The notes: generated from the sequence alone by a model not told the origin. A stretch of 64,000 nucleotides of DNA from Prorocentrum cordatum (GCA_963575745.1 CAUYUJ010012658.1:125001-189000), one strand, 5' to 3'; counted from the first letter of the stretch, positions 1 to 12,378 are shown. Made by a program: numbers and translations.

Positions 1-84
1 GTTTCCGCGCTGCTTGTAAGCATGGATGCTGGCTCGCTTTCAAAGTGCGGCTCTCGCTTGGAACTTCCTCGCATTACATGTCCC

Positions 85-715
85 TCTTCCTCCTTCTCCT
101 CCTCCTCCTCCTCCTCCTTCTCCTTATCCTCCTCCTCCTCCTCTTCCTCCCCCTCCTCTTCCTCCTCCTCCTCCTCAGTTTCCTCATCCTTGTCCTCCTC
201 CTCCTCCTTCTCCTCCTCCTCATCATCATCAGCATCAGCATCATCACAATCACAATGACCATCATCATCAGTATCACCATCACCATCAGCATCACCATCA
301 ACAACATCTTCATTAGCACCATCACCATCGACACCACCATCACCATCACCATCACCACCATCAGCATCATCATCATCAGCAGCATCATCATCATCACCAC
401 CACCACCATCATCATCATCATCGTCATCATCCTAATCAGCATCAGCATCATCATCAATATCATCATCATGGCCATTATGATCACCAGCATGATCAACGGC
501 GTCAGCATCACCATCACCATAATCATACTCATCATACTATTCATCAGCATCATCAGCATCATCATCAGCATCACCTCATCATATTCATCATACTGATCAT
601 CATCAGCAGCATCATCAGCATCATCATCATCATCATCATCAACATCATCATCAGCATCATCAGCATCATCATCACCAAAATCATCACCATCAACATAATC
701 ATCACCATAATCTTC
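85..715. repeat. Trinucleotide microsatellites (CTC)n then (CAT/CAG)n
   Basis: About 150 bp of CTC/TCC repeats passes into about 470 bp of CAT/CAC/CAG repeats. Reading frames stay open because the repeats hold few stops. The minus-strand reading of the right half is aspartate-rich and joins the collagen-like stretch next to it. Confidence 0.9.
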
Positions 716-907
716 TGTGTGGCCGCCGGGCCCGCCGGGTCCCCTGGGCCCCCCGGGCCCGCGGGGCCCGCTGTTCCCGCCAGGTCCGCCAGCTCCCCTG
801 GGGCTGTCGTCAGGGCCATCTTGTAGCGTCCGCTGAAGGCCGTCGTGGGTCCTGCTGAGGCTTGGGCCAGCTTGTCGAGCTGACCCAAACCTCCCTTGTG
901 GCCTCAT
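592..907 (-). CDS. Possible exon: collagen-like Gly-X-Y stretch followed by Asp-rich run
   Basis: The minus strand stays open from 907. Nine consecutive Gly-X-Y triplets (G-A-G, G-P-G, G-N-S, G-P-R and so on) lie at about 796-719. They are followed at once by about 40 residues dominated by Asp with some Glu and Tyr, encoded by the GAT microsatellite. After about 592 the reading turns into poly-Met/Leu from a phase change in the repeat, so real coding, if any, ends near there. Collagen-like triplets also arise by chance in GGNCCN-rich DNA. No splice sites, partner exon or ortholog are visible. Treat it as a hypothesis. Confidence 0.25.
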
Positions 908-999
908 TGAGGCCGCAAGGGAGCTCCAAAAAGCAAAACTCCTCGATGTTCCTGCAGTGTTTCAAAGATCGCCGCGCTTTCCCCTCCAAGGCTTCCCGA

Positions 1000-1300
1000 C
1001 GCTCTAAGACGGCTCAGAAGGCCCTGAAGATCGCCCCACGACGCCTGAAGAGGCCCCCAAACATGGTTCCAAGACGGCCCATGGAGGCCCCTAGACGGCA
1101 TATGAACCTCTTAAGTCGGCCAAAGAGCCCCCCGAAGACGGCCCCAAGATGGCCCAAGAGGGCCCCGAGACGGCCCAAGAGGCTCCCAATATCGGCCCAA
1201 GACAGCAGAAGAGGCCCCGAAGAGGGCTCCAGACGGCCTGACAGGCCCCTAAAAGGGCTACAACACGGCCCTGGGGGCCCCCAAGACTGCCCGAAAAGGA
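1000..1300. repeat. Degenerate CCAAGAGGCC-type array (copy 1)
   Basis: Short units of the form GGCCCAAGA(T/G)GGCCC repeat imperfectly. The same family recurs at 32165-32900, 34120-34345 and 35935-36262. On the minus strand it reads as Trp/Gly/Leu-rich repeats, which I take as a by-product and not a protein. Confidence 0.7.
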
Positions 1301-1317
1301 GACCCTGTGTGGGATCC

Positions 1318-1645
1318 AAACGGATGGAGTAAAGGAGGGAAGAAGGGTGGAGAGATGGGGGGATGGAGACATCGAGGCACGCAAGGATGGAGGGATGGAG
1401 AGATGGAGGGATGGAGGGATGAACGGATGGTGGGATGGCGGGATGGAGGGATGAAGGGATGTTTGCATGGAGGGATGGATGTGTGGACGGATGGAGGGAT
1501 GGAGGGATGGAGGGATGGACGCGTGGATGGATGGAAGGATGGACGTGTGGACGGATGAGGGATGGAGGGGGGGAGGGACGGATGGATGGAGGGATAGAGG
1601 TATGGGGGGATCGACGAGGGGACGACGGGAGGGAGGGAGGGCGAC
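1318..1645. repeat. GGATGGAGGGAT minisatellite
   Basis: Irregular repeats of GGATGGAGGGAT with occasional ACG and GTG variants. All long reading frames here are repeat by-products. Confidence 0.85.
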
Positions 1646-1675
1646 TTCGGTCCGTTGGGACCTCCATCCTCCACC

Positions 1676-1975
1676 CGTTTCTTCTTCTTCTTCTTCGTCC
1701 CTCCCTCAGCGGCCCCTCCTCCTCCTCCTCCTCCTCCTCCTCCTCCTCCTCCTCCCATTCCCTCTTCCCCTCCTTCTCCTCGTCCTCCTCCTCATCTTCC
1801 GCCCTCCCTCCGTGCAGGTGCTGCGCAGCAAGGAGCGTCGCGACAGGAGGAGGAGGAGGAGGAGGAAGAAGAAGACGAAGAAGAGGAGGAGGAGTGAGGA
1901 GGAGGAGGAGGAGGAGGAAGAAGAGGAAGAGGATGAGGAGGAGGAGGGAGGAGGGAGGAGGAGGAGGAGTAGGAG
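1676..1975. repeat. (CTC)n and (GAG)n in inverted arrangement
   Basis: A CTC/TTC tract at about 1678-1800 faces a GAG/GAA tract at about 1845-1975 across about 45 bp of ordinary sequence, so the region could fold back on itself. Confidence 0.8.
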
Positions 1976-2099
1976 GGACATAGAAGGGGTCACTGGCCAA
2001 TTGTCCACTCGCACCGGGTCACTCTCCAGTTTCCAACTGGCCTCAGTGCGACTTATGCAGCGCTTCCGAAGCAGCGCGCATGTAACTTCGGAGCTTGTG

Positions 2100-3440
2100 C
2101 CCCGAAGGGGGTAGGAGGCGGATTAGTAAGGAATGGGGAGGAAGAGTGAGGAGCAGAAGGAGTGACGAGACGTGAAGAACTTGACCAGAGGCCTGGTGCA
2201 CCACCATGATGTACCACTCTAGGACGGGGTAACTATGGAGCAAAACGATGGGACTGCTGGAGAGCTTTCGCGGAAACAACGCTGGCGAGGAGTAAGGAGG
2301 ATGAGAGGAGGAGAAGGAGGAGAAGGAGGAGGAGAAGGGAGTAGGAGGAGGAGGAGGAGGAGGAGGAGGAGAAGGAGGAGCGGGAGTGAGGAGTGAGGAG
2401 TGAGGAGTGAGGAGTTAGGAGTGAGGAGTGAGGAGTGAGGAGTGAGGAGGAGGAGGATGAGGAGGAGAAGAAAAGGATGACAAGGAGGAGGAGGAGCGAG
2501 CAGAAGTAATGAGGATAATGATGGCACTGAGTGAGAAGAATAGGTGAGAGTCATGAACAGGATGTGGAGGCGTGGCTGTGAGAAGGAGGGGGAGGGGTGG
2601 TGATGAATGGGGAGTGGGGAGGGGAATGAGGAGTGCAGAGTGGTGAAAAGGACAAGTGAGGAGGTGCAGGGGCAGGATGAATACTGGGATTGATGATGAG
2701 GTTGAGGATGAGGACGATGACGAGAGGTGAGGAGGGGTAAGGGGTGAGAAGTGAAGAGATAGAGCGCGACTGAGGACTGGGACGAGGAGATGGCGACGAG
2801 TGAAGAGCTCGAGGAGGAGGAGGACGAGGAGCAGCAGCTGGCGAACGATGAGGCAAGAGTACCCATCGGTCGGAAGAAGTAGGTATAAACAGGAAGTAGG
2901 AAGGCGTTGGAAATATATTGGGTTTCCGCCCGCCTCCTGAAGAGGAGGGATGAGGGAAAACCACTTGACTCTTGAAGTAGGAAGGCGCCGAAAGTAGATT
3001 GGAATCTGGGACTCCGAAAATACCTACTTTCAACGACCGGCGTGTAAGGATGGTTAGTACAAAGAGGCAGGATGAATGATGAGTGGTGGTGATGCGTACT
3101 GAGGAGAAGGGATTGTGCGGTGACGATGAGAGTGAAGACGTGGAGCTGATGATGTTGAGAAGGCGGATCGGGAGACGTGAGGAAAACGATGTGCGGTAAT
3201 AGTGGCGAGCACTGGATAGGTGTCTAGATGAGGCAGAGGAGTGGGGAGCGGGGACGAGGGGTGTGAACGAGGAGGACTAGGGAGTGCGGAGTGAAGACTG
3301 AGGAGTGCTGATGAGCACGATGATGGTGATGATGGCGGTGAGGAGAAGGAGGAGGGCAACAAGGGAGGACCAGGGAACGAGCAGGAGTAGGTAAGGATGA
3401 TACTGATGACAATGCTTGCTTCACGCATGCGGGCAAGCAT
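2100..3440. repeat. Purine-rich low-complexity DNA, GAGGAGTGAG-type
   Basis: The plus strand is strongly G/A-rich, with a clear GAGGAGTGAG tandem core at about 2285-2460 and looser repeats on both sides. No coding signal found. Confidence 0.7.
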
Positions 3441-3870
3441 GTCCTGCACCTGTAGGCCGTGCCGTCCCAAGCTGGCAGATAGGCAGAGGGGCCACAGGGC
3501 TGGGGACATGGGGGCGGCGAGGCTTGAGGGGTTTACCTTCTGAGTCTTTGTGGGATGGCAACTCGCTTAGAACTGCAGCTGTGCAGACTGCACGGTTCTC
3601 AGCTGAACTGTTCAGAAGCTTGCGGGTGGAGATCGATCGTGCTTCGTGCTTCTCGGGGGCCCAGGAGCTCTCGAGCCAAGCCCAGCGGAGCGGTCGGCGA
3701 GGGAGTTCCCCCAAATCTGCCCACGATCAGCTTCGTTATCAGCAGAAGGCATCCCTCGATGGGCCTTGAGTGAACCCAACTGGGGCCACGGATCCGATCG
3801 CAGCGCTCTGCCGGCTGGCTGCCAAACTCTGGAGTCCTAGGCTATCCTGGAAAGGCTGTTGGTAAGGAGG
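3441..3870. other. No gene recognised
   Basis: Normal-complexity DNA with short open frames on both strands. No motif, splice pattern or repeat relationship was recognised. Confidence 0.4.
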
Positions 3871-3871
3871 A

Positions 3872-3970
3872 GCAGTGGAGGATGAGGACGAAGAGGAGGA
3901 GGAGGAGGAGGAGGAGGAGGAGGAGAAGGAGGAGGAGGAGGAGGAGGAGGAGGAGGAGGAGGAGGAGGAC
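3872..3970. repeat. (GAG)n microsatellite
   Basis: About 100 bp of GAG/GAA repeats beside the RING exon. Confidence 0.9.
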
Positions 3971-4067
3971 GGGAGGAGGACGAGCTGGAGGCCAGCGACG
4001 CCACAGACGGGCCCGCGTCTCGTCGCCGCGTCGACGGTCGGCCATCCCCGCAGCGGCCGGGCAGGCC

Positions 4068-4175
4068 TCACGCCTTGTAGGTTCGGATGACGTCCACGAG
4101 CGTCTGTCGGCACACGGGGCAGTCCGAAACCTTCTGCGCGCACCAGCGGCAGAGAATCCGCTGCCGCGCCTGCGG
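4068..4175 (-). CDS. RING-type zinc finger, C-terminal exon
   Basis: The minus strand reads ILCRWCAQKVSDCPVC, then RQTLVDVIRTYKA and TGA at 4070-4068. This fits the second half of a C3HC4 RING finger: a C-x2-C pair, six residues, then CPVCR, ending close to the C-terminus as in RING E3 ligases with a C-terminal finger. The first half (C-x2-C, C-x-H) is not in this exon. The start is therefore probably a 3' splice site; a CAG near 4160-4175 would serve. Upstream is the segmentally duplicated leader, so the rest of the gene may be far away or lost. The function, ubiquitin transfer, is inferred from the family only. Confidence 0.5.
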   Translation of the reverse strand, partial: PQARQRILCRWCAQKVSDCPVCRQTLVDVIRTYKA

Positions 4176-4419
4176 CGCGTGCCAACGTTCGGAAAGGGGA
4201 GAGCTGAGGGGGGCGAGCGCGGACATGCCACCAGCGAGCGCCGCGAACACGCGAGATCAGTAGCCCGGCGGGCCAGCCTGGAGATATAACCTACATGGAA
4301 CTGAAGTATTCGGATGCGCCCCCTATTAGGGGGGGGTCGCGGGCCGGGTCGCTGGGGGGGACGACTGCAACCGAAAACAAACAACGCACAGCAAACAAAA
4401 AAGGCGGGCGCGGTCTTAC

Positions 4420-4764
4420 AAGGCCGGGATGACCTACACGTTTTGCGGCTTCCTTCAAGAGAAGAACAAGAGAGAGACAGAGAGAGACACAGAGACCCCC
4501 AGTTTCCCTGCGCGCCCCGCGATGACTGACCTTAGGCCTTAAGGGCCTTGACCATAGGCCACAGGGTCGGATGTCTCTGGGGGGTTGTGTTTTTTTCTGC
4601 CTGCGAGCTTTTTTGGTCAGGTCTTTTGGTGGGTAACACGCTTCGTGACGTCACAATGGCGGGGTGAAACGACGGTGACGCGACGGTGGCTGGGAGGGGG
4701 TGACGACCTTGGCTGGGGGTGAGACGACGGTGAGACGACGGTGGCTGCGTGGGGCGACGAAGGA
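4420..4764. repeat. Leader of segmental duplication, copy 1
   Basis: This stretch of about 345 bp (GGGATGACCTACAC, a GAGACAGAGAGAGAC tract, a TTAGGCC motif, and GAGACGACGGTG units) is closely matched at 10128-10460. In both places it leads straight into the 191-bp satellite. Confidence 0.85.
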
Positions 4765-5755
4765 TTTGGGGGAATCTCATTCTTTCCTGTACTCAGAATT
4801 CGCTCTCGGAGGGTCGGCAGCAGCGATAACCCATCGGGCCTGGAAATCAAGCCCGAAGGATCTTTGGGTTCTCATGCATTCCTGTGCTCGGATTTCACTT
4901 TCGGGGAATCGGCGGCAGCGAAAATCCATCGGGCCTGAAAATTAAGCCCGACGGATTTGGGGGAATCTCATGCTTTCCTGTACTCAGAATTCGCTCTCGG
5001 AGGGTCGGCAGCAGCGAAAACCCATCGGGCCTGGAAATCAAGCCCGAAGGATCTTTGGGTTCTCATGCATTCCTGTGTTCGGATTTCACTTTCGGGGAAT
5101 CGGCGGCAGCGAAAATCCATCGGGCCTGAAAATTAAGCCCGACGGATTTGGGGGAATCTCATGCTTTCCTGTACTCAGAATTCGCTCTCGGAGGGTCGGC
5201 AGCAGCGAAAACCCATCGGGCCTGGAAATCAAGCCCGAAGGATCTTTGGGTTCTCATGCATTCCTGTGCTCGGATTTCACTTTCGGGGAATCGGCGGCAG
5301 CGAAATCCATCGGGCCTGAAAATTAAGCCCGACGGATTTGGGGGAATCTCATGCTTTCCTGTACTCAGAATTCGCTCTCGGAGGGTGGGAAGCAGCGAAA
5401 ACCCATCGGGCCTGGAAATCAAGCCCGAAGGATCTTTGGGTTATCATACATTCCGGTGCTCGGATTTCACTTTCGGGGAATCGGCGGCAGCGAAAATCCA
5501 TCGGGCCTGAAAATTAAGCCCGACGGATTTGGGGGAATTTCACGCGTTCATATGCTCGAAATTCGCTTTTGGAGAATCGGCGGCAACGAAATCTCATCGG
5601 GCCTGGAAAAACGAGCCCAGATGATCTGGGGGAATCTCCTGCTTTTTTGTTGTCGGAATTCGCTTTCGGAGAGTTGGCTGCAGAGAAAACCCATTGGGCC
5701 TGAAAATCAATCCCGAAAGATCTGGGGAAACCGTATGCTTTCCTGTGCGCTTTCG
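4765..5755 (+). repeat. 191-bp dimeric satellite, array 1
   Basis: Units beginning GGATTTGGGGGAATC recur at about 4768, 4959, 5150, 5340 and 5531, a spacing of 190-191 bp. Each unit consists of two diverged halves of about 95 bp that share CATCGGGCCTG and AAGCCCGA, so this is a higher-order dimer. The last copies, after 5531, are more diverged. Open frames crossing the array are by-products. Confidence 0.92.
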
Positions 5756-6125
5756 GAGGGTGAGACGACGGTAAGACGACGGCGGCTGGGGGGGGAGGGC
5801 GGGTGACCGGGGGGGTGAGACGACGGCGAGACGACGGTGGCTGGGGGGTGAGACGAGGGCGGCTGGGGGGGTGACACGCAGGTGAGACGGACGGTGGCTG
5901 GCGGTTGAGACGACGATGAGACGAGGGCGGCTGATGGGTGAGACGACGGCGAGACGACGGCGGCGGGGGGGTGAGACGACAATGGCTGGGGGGTGAGAAG
6001 ACGGTGAGAAGACGGAGGCTGGGGGGCGAGACAGCGGTGGATGGGGGGTCAGACCACGGTGGGACGACGGCGGTTGGGGGGACGGCGAAGCGACGGTGGC
6101 TGCGGGGGCGAGATCGACAACGGCG
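5756..6125 (+). repeat. GAGACGACGG / GGTGGCTGGGGG tandem repeat
   Basis: Irregular tandem units made of GAGACGACGG and GGCTGGGGGGTGA link the satellite to the decamer array. A shorter version sits in both duplication leaders. Confidence 0.8.
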
Positions 6126-8655
6126 AGATGACCACCACGCACCACCACGTACCACCACCACGTGTGCACCACCACGCACCATCCACGCACCACCACGCAC
6201 CACCACGCATGACCACCACGCACCACCACGTACCACCACGCATGGCCACCACGCACCACCACGCATCACCACGCATGACCACCACGCACCACCACGCACC
6301 ACCACCACGTACCACCACGCACCGCCACGTACCACCACGCTTGACCACCACGCATGACCACTACGTACCACAACGCACCGCCACCACATGCCACAACGCA
6401 CCATCACGCACCACCACGTATGACGACCACGTACCACCACGCATGACCACCACGCATGACCACCACGCACCACCACTTATGAACACCACGCACCACCACG
6501 CACCGCCACCACGCACCACCACGCACCACCACGCATGACAACCACGCACCACCACGCACCACCACGCATGACAACCACGTACCACCACTGAGCACCACGC
6601 ACCACCACGTATGACCACCACGTACCACCACGCATGACCACCATGTACCACCACGTATCACCACGTATGACCACCACGCATCACCACGCACAACCACCAC
6701 GCACCACCACGCACCACCACGTATGACCACCACGTATGACCACCACGTATGACCACCACGTACCACCACCACGTGCCACCACGTACCACCACGCATGACC
6801 ACCGCGCATGACCACTACGCACCACCACGCATGACCACCACGTACCACCACGTACCACCACGCATGGCAACCGCGCGCCACCACGCACCACCACGCACCA
6901 CCACCACGCACCGCCACGCACCACCACGCACCGCCACCACGTACAACCACCACGTGCCCCCACGTGCCACCACGCACCCCACCACGCACCACACGCACCA
7001 CCACGCACCACCACGCATGACCACCACGCACCACCACGCATGACCACCACGTGCCACCACGCATGACCACCACGCACCACCACGCACCACCACCACGCAC
7101 CGCCACGCACCACCACGTATTACCACATATGACGACCACGCACCACCACGCACCACCACCACCACCAAGCACCACCACGCATGACCACCACGCACCATCA
7201 CGCGTGACCACCAAGCACCACCACGTACCACCACCACGCACCACCACGCACCACCATGCGCCACCACCATGTACCACCACGCACCACCACGCACCACCAC
7301 GTATGACCACCACGCACCACCACGTACCACCTCCACGTGCCACCACGTACCACCACGCATGACCACCACGTATGACCACCACGCACACCACGCATGACAA
7401 CCACGTACCACCATGCATCACCACGCAAGGCCACCACGCACCACCAAGTACCACCACGCAAAACAACCACGCACCACCACGCACCACCACGTACCACCAC
7501 CACGCACCACCAAGTACCACCACGCACCACCACGTATGGCCACCACGTACCACCACCACGTACCACCACCACGTGCCACCACGTATGACCACCACGTACC
7601 ACCTATGACCGCCACGCACCACCACGTACCACCACGCATGACCACCACATACCACCACCACGTGCCACCACGCATGACCACCACGTACCACCACGCGCCA
7701 CCACGCATGACAACCACGTACCACCACGCATGGCCACCACGTACCACTACGCACTACCACCACGTACCACCACGCACCACCACGTATGACCACCACGTGC
7801 CACCACGCACCACCACCACGCACCACCACCACGCACCACCACCACGTACCACCACGCATGACCACCGCGTACCACCAGGCACAACCACGCATGACCACCA
7901 CGCACCACCACGCACCACCACGTACCACCACCACGTACCACAACGCACCAACACCACGCATGACCACCACGTATGACCACCACGTGCCGCCACGTACCAC
8001 CACGTACCCCACCACGCACCCCACCACGGACCACCAAGTAAGACCACCACGCATGACCACCACGTACCACCACGCATGACCACCACGCACCACCACGCAT
8101 GACCACCACGTACCACCGCGCACCACCACGTACCACCACCACGTACCACCACGTACCACCACGCACGGCCCCAACGTATGACCACCACGCACCACCACCA
8201 CGCACCACCACCACGCACCACCACCTCGCACCTCCACGCACCACCACGCACCACCACGTACAACCACGTATGACCACCACGCACGAAGACGCACCACCAC
8301 GCATGACCACAACGTACAACCACGTACAACCACGTATGACCACCACGCGCCACCACGCATGACCACAACGTACCACCACGTACCACCACGTATGACCACC
8401 ACGCACCACCACGTACCAGCACCACGTACCACCACGTACCGCCACGTATGACCACCACGTACCACCACGTACCACCACCACGTGCCACCACGCACCACCA
8501 CCACGCACCACCACGCACCACCACGTATGATCACCACGTGCCACCACGTACCACCACGCATGACCACCACGTGCCCCAACGTACCACCACGCATGACCGC
8601 CACGTACCACCACGCACCACCACGCACCACCACCACGTACCACCACGCACCACCA
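6126..8655. repeat. 2.5-kb decamer array, ACCACCACGC-type
   Basis: Nearly pure 10-bp units ACCACCACG(C/T), with ATG-containing 13-bp variants. A 10-bp unit read in threes repeats every 30 bp, giving a 10-residue peptide period (WWCVVVRGGA-like on the minus strand). That explains the very long uninterrupted minus frame through this region without any need for selection. Confidence 0.95.
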
Positions 8656-8716
8656 GTAGTAGTAGTAGTAGTAGTAGTAGTAGTCGTGGTGGTGGAGGTG
8701 GTGGAGGTGGTGGCGT

Positions 8717-8764
<48 letters not shown>

Positions 8765-8780
8765 CAGCAGTAGTAGTAGA

Positions 8781-8812
<32 letters not shown>

Positions 8813-8990
8813 TAGTAGTAATAGTAGTAGTAGTTGTAGTAGTAGTAGTAAAAGTAAAAGTAGTAGTAGTCGTCGTAGTAGTAGTGGTAGTAGTAGTGGT
8901 AGCAGTAGTAAAAGTAGTAATAGTAGTAGCAGCAGCAGCAGTAGTAGTAGTAGTAGTAGCAGTCGCAGCAGCAGTAGTAGCAGTAGTAGC

Positions 8991-9030
<40 letters not shown>

Positions 9031-9407
9031 CTAATAGTAGTAGTAGTGGTAGTAGTAGTGGTAGTAGTAGTAGTAGTAGCAGTAGTCGTAGTAGTAGAAG
9101 AAGTTTTAATAGTAGTAATAGAAGTAGGAGTAGCAGGAGCCAGCAGCAGCAGCATCAGCAGCAGCATCCGTAGTAGTAGCGTAGTGTGGTAGTAGTAGTA
9201 GTAGTAGTAGTTAGTAGTAGTTGCAGTAGCAGTTATAGTAGTAGTAGTAGTCGTAGATAGACTAGTATTAGTAGTAGTAGTAGTAGTGGTAGAGTGGGTC
9301 AGTAGTAGTAGTTAGTAGTGAGCAGTAGTAGTAGTAGTAGTATTAGTAGTAGTAGTAGTAGTAGTGGCAGTAGTAGTAGTAGCAGTAGTAGCAGTAGTAG
9401 TATCAGC

Positions 9408-9439
<32 letters not shown>

Positions 9440-9861
9440 CAGTAGCAGTAGCAGTAGCAGTAGCAGTAGTAGCAGTAGTACCAGTAGTAGCAGTAGTAGC
9501 AGTAGTAGTAGTAGTAGTAGTAGTAGCACTACTGGTGGTCGTCGTAGTAGTATTTGTAGTAGAATTAGCCGTAGTACTAATAATACGTGTAGTCGTACTA
9601 CTGGTTCTAGTAGTAGAGAGACTGATGGTAGTGGTGGTCGTAGTGGTACCAGCAGTAGTAGTAGTACTAGTAGTAGTAGTAGCAGTAGTAGTAGCAGTAC
9701 TAGTACTAGTAGTACGCGTAGTAGTAGTAGTAGTAGTAGTAGTAGTGTAGTAGTAGTAGTAGTGTAGTAGTCAGAGTGTAGTAGTACTAGTAGTAGAGTA
9801 GTAACAGTGGTACATTAGTAGTAGTAAGTCGTAGCAGAAATATTTTTCAATTCATGAGTGG

Positions 9862-9897
<36 letters not shown>

Positions 9898-9996
9898 TAG
9901 TCGTTAGTAGTTCCGTACGTAGTCGTCGTAGTCGTAGTTAGTCGTAGTAGTAGTAGTAGTATAGTACTAGTTAATAGTACTAGTACTAGTTAGTAT

Positions 9997-10074
<78 letters not shown>

Positions 10075-10095
10075 ATAGTAGTAGTCGTACAAGTA
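8656..10095. repeat. 1.4-kb (AGT)n microsatellite
   Basis: AGT/TAG repeats with AGC and GGT variants run almost without a break for 1.4 kb and abut the decamer array directly. Confidence 0.95.
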
Positions 10096-10127
10096 AAAGT
10101 AAAAGTAAACGTAAACAAAATACAGGG

Positions 10128-10460
10128 CTGGGATGACCTACACTTTTTGCGGCTTCCTTGAAGAGAAGAGCAAGGAAGAGACAGAGAGAGACAGAGAGAC
10201 CCCCCGTTTCCCTGCGCGCCCCGGGATGACTGACCTTAGGCCTTGACCATAGGCCACAGGGCCGGATGTCTCTGGGGGGTTGTGCTTTTTCTGCCTGCGA
10301 GTCTTCTTGGCCGGGTCTTTTGGTGGGTAACACGCTTCGTGGCCTTACAATGGCGGGGTGAGACGACGGCGAGACGACGGTGGCTGGAGGGGGGGTGACG
10401 ACCTTGGCTGGGGGTGAGACGACGATGAGACGACGGTGGCTGCGTGGGACGACGACCGAT
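10128..10460. repeat. Leader of segmental duplication, copy 2
   Basis: Closely matches 4420-4764 with small indels, for example a shorter gap between the two TTAGGCC-like motifs. It is followed by the same satellite in the same orientation. Confidence 0.85.
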
Positions 10461-11608
10461 TTGGGGGAATCCCATGCTTTTGTACTCAGAATTCGCTCTC
10501 GGAAGTTCGGCAGCAGCGAAAACCCATCGGGCCTGGAAATCAAGCCCGAAGGATCTTTGGGTTCTCATGCATTCCTGTGCTCGGATTTCACTTTCGGGGA
10601 ATCGGCGGCAGCGAAAATCCATCGGGCCTGAAAATTAAGCCCGACGGATTTGGGGGAATCTCATGCTTTCCTGTACTCAGAATTCGCTCTCGGAGGGTGG
10701 CAGCAGCGAAAACCCATCGGGCCTGGAAATCAAGCCCGAAAGATCTTTGGGTTCTCATGCATTCCTGTGCTCGGATTTCACTTTCGGGGAATCGGAGGCA
10801 GCGAAAATCCATCGGGCCTGAAATTTACGCCCGACGGATTTGGGGGAATCTCATGCTTTCCTGTATTCAGAATTCGCTCTCGGAGGGTGGGAAGCAGCGA
10901 AAACCCATCGGGCCTGAAAATTAAGCCCGAAGGATCTTTGGGTTCTCATGAATTCCTGAGTTCGGATTTCACTTTCGGGGAATCGGCGGCTGATCCATCG
11001 AGCCTGAAGATTAATCCCGACGGATTTGGGGGAATCCCATGCTTTCCTGTACTCAGAATTCGCTCTCGGAGGGTCGGCAGCAGCGAAAACCCATCGGGCC
11101 CGGAAATCAAGCCCGAAAGATCTTTGGGTTCTCATGCATTCCTGTGCTCGGATTTCACTTTCGGAGAATCGGCGGCAGCGAAAATCCATCGGGCCTGAAA
11201 ATTAAGCCCGACGGATTTGCGGGAATCTCATGCGGTCCTGTACTCAGGATTCGCTCACGGAGGGTCGGCAGCAGCGAAAACCCATCGGGCCTGGAAATCA
11301 GGCCCGAAGGATCTTTGGGTTCCCGTGCATTCCTGTGCTCGGATTTCACTTTCGGGGAATCGGCGGCAGCGAAAATCCATCGGGCCTGGAAAATTAAGCC
11401 CGACGGATTTGGGGGAATCTCATGCTTTCCTGTACTCAGAATTCGCTCTCGGAGGGTGGGAAGCAGCGAAAACCCATCGGGCCTGGAAATCAAGCCCGAA
11501 GGATCTTTGGGTTCTCATGCATTCCTGTGTTCGGATTTCACTTTCGGGGAATCGGCGGCAGCGAAAATCCATAGGGCCTGAAAATTAAGCCCGACGGATT
11601 TGGGGGAA
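10461..11608 (+). repeat. 191-bp dimeric satellite, array 2
   Basis: Six dimers start at about 10463, 10652, 10842, 11028, 11219 and 11411. Sequence and half-unit structure match array 1. The copy near 10990 has a short internal deletion. Confidence 0.92.
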
Positions 11609-11835
11609 TTTCTCCCAAATCCGACAAACGAATTCCGAACGCAAGAAAACAACAAATTCTCCCAGATCAGTCGGGCTCGATTTTCAGGCCCGATGGGTTT
11701 TCGCTGCTGCCAACCCTCCGAAACCGAATTCCGGGCACGTGAAAACTTGAAACTCCCCCAATGCATTCGGGCTCGATTTTCAGGCCCGATGGGTTTTCGC
11801 TGCCGCCGACCCTCCGAAAGCGAACTCCGAACGCA
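11609..11835 (-). repeat. Inverted satellite monomers after an orientation switch
   Basis: Two half-units lie in reverse orientation (CAGGCCCGATGGGTTTTCGC is the complement of the forward unit). The junction is a palindrome: CGGATTTGGG at 11595-11604 pairs with CCCAAATCCG at 11614-11623 across nine bases. Confidence 0.9.
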
Positions 11836-11874
11836 AAAAAAACAAAAAGGCTGGCGCGACTGCGGCTTGCGACG

Positions 11875-11996
11875 CAGATGCACACGCACACGCACACACA
11901 CACACACGCACGCGCGCGCTCGCAAACACGCACCGTGTTACTGGTAGCTTGTAAAAGTCCTGGAACGCATAGGGACGGCGTGGCGCGCGCGCGCAC

Positions 11997-12027
<31 letters not shown>

Positions 12028-12378
12028 GGGGAAGAGAAGCACAAATCAAGCAAAACATCTTAACAAATGATCGTGACACCGGCCTTGTGAGACCACGCCC
12101 GGCACAAAAAAACAACAAACAACAGACAATCACAAACAAACAAACACAACAAACATCAACACAACAAACAACAACACCAACAACAACGACATCAACAAGC
12201 GCAACAACAACATCAGCAGCAGCACCAACAGTAACAACAACAATAACAGCAGCACTGATAACACCAATACCATCAGCACTAACAACAACAACGACAACAA
12301 CAGCAATAACAACAACAACAACAATAACACCAACACCAACAACAACAACAATAGCAACAGCAACAACTGCAACACCAC

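Noticed and set aside
4884-5806. Overlapping plus-strand frames of 80-150 codons through the 191-bp satellite
   Set aside because: The frames repeat with the satellite unit, shift with one-base indels and have no motif.
6681-9167. 828-codon minus-strand open frame
   Set aside because: It spans a 10-bp tandem array and an AGT microsatellite. The repeats themselves lack stops and give a 10-residue periodic peptide; no domain is visible.
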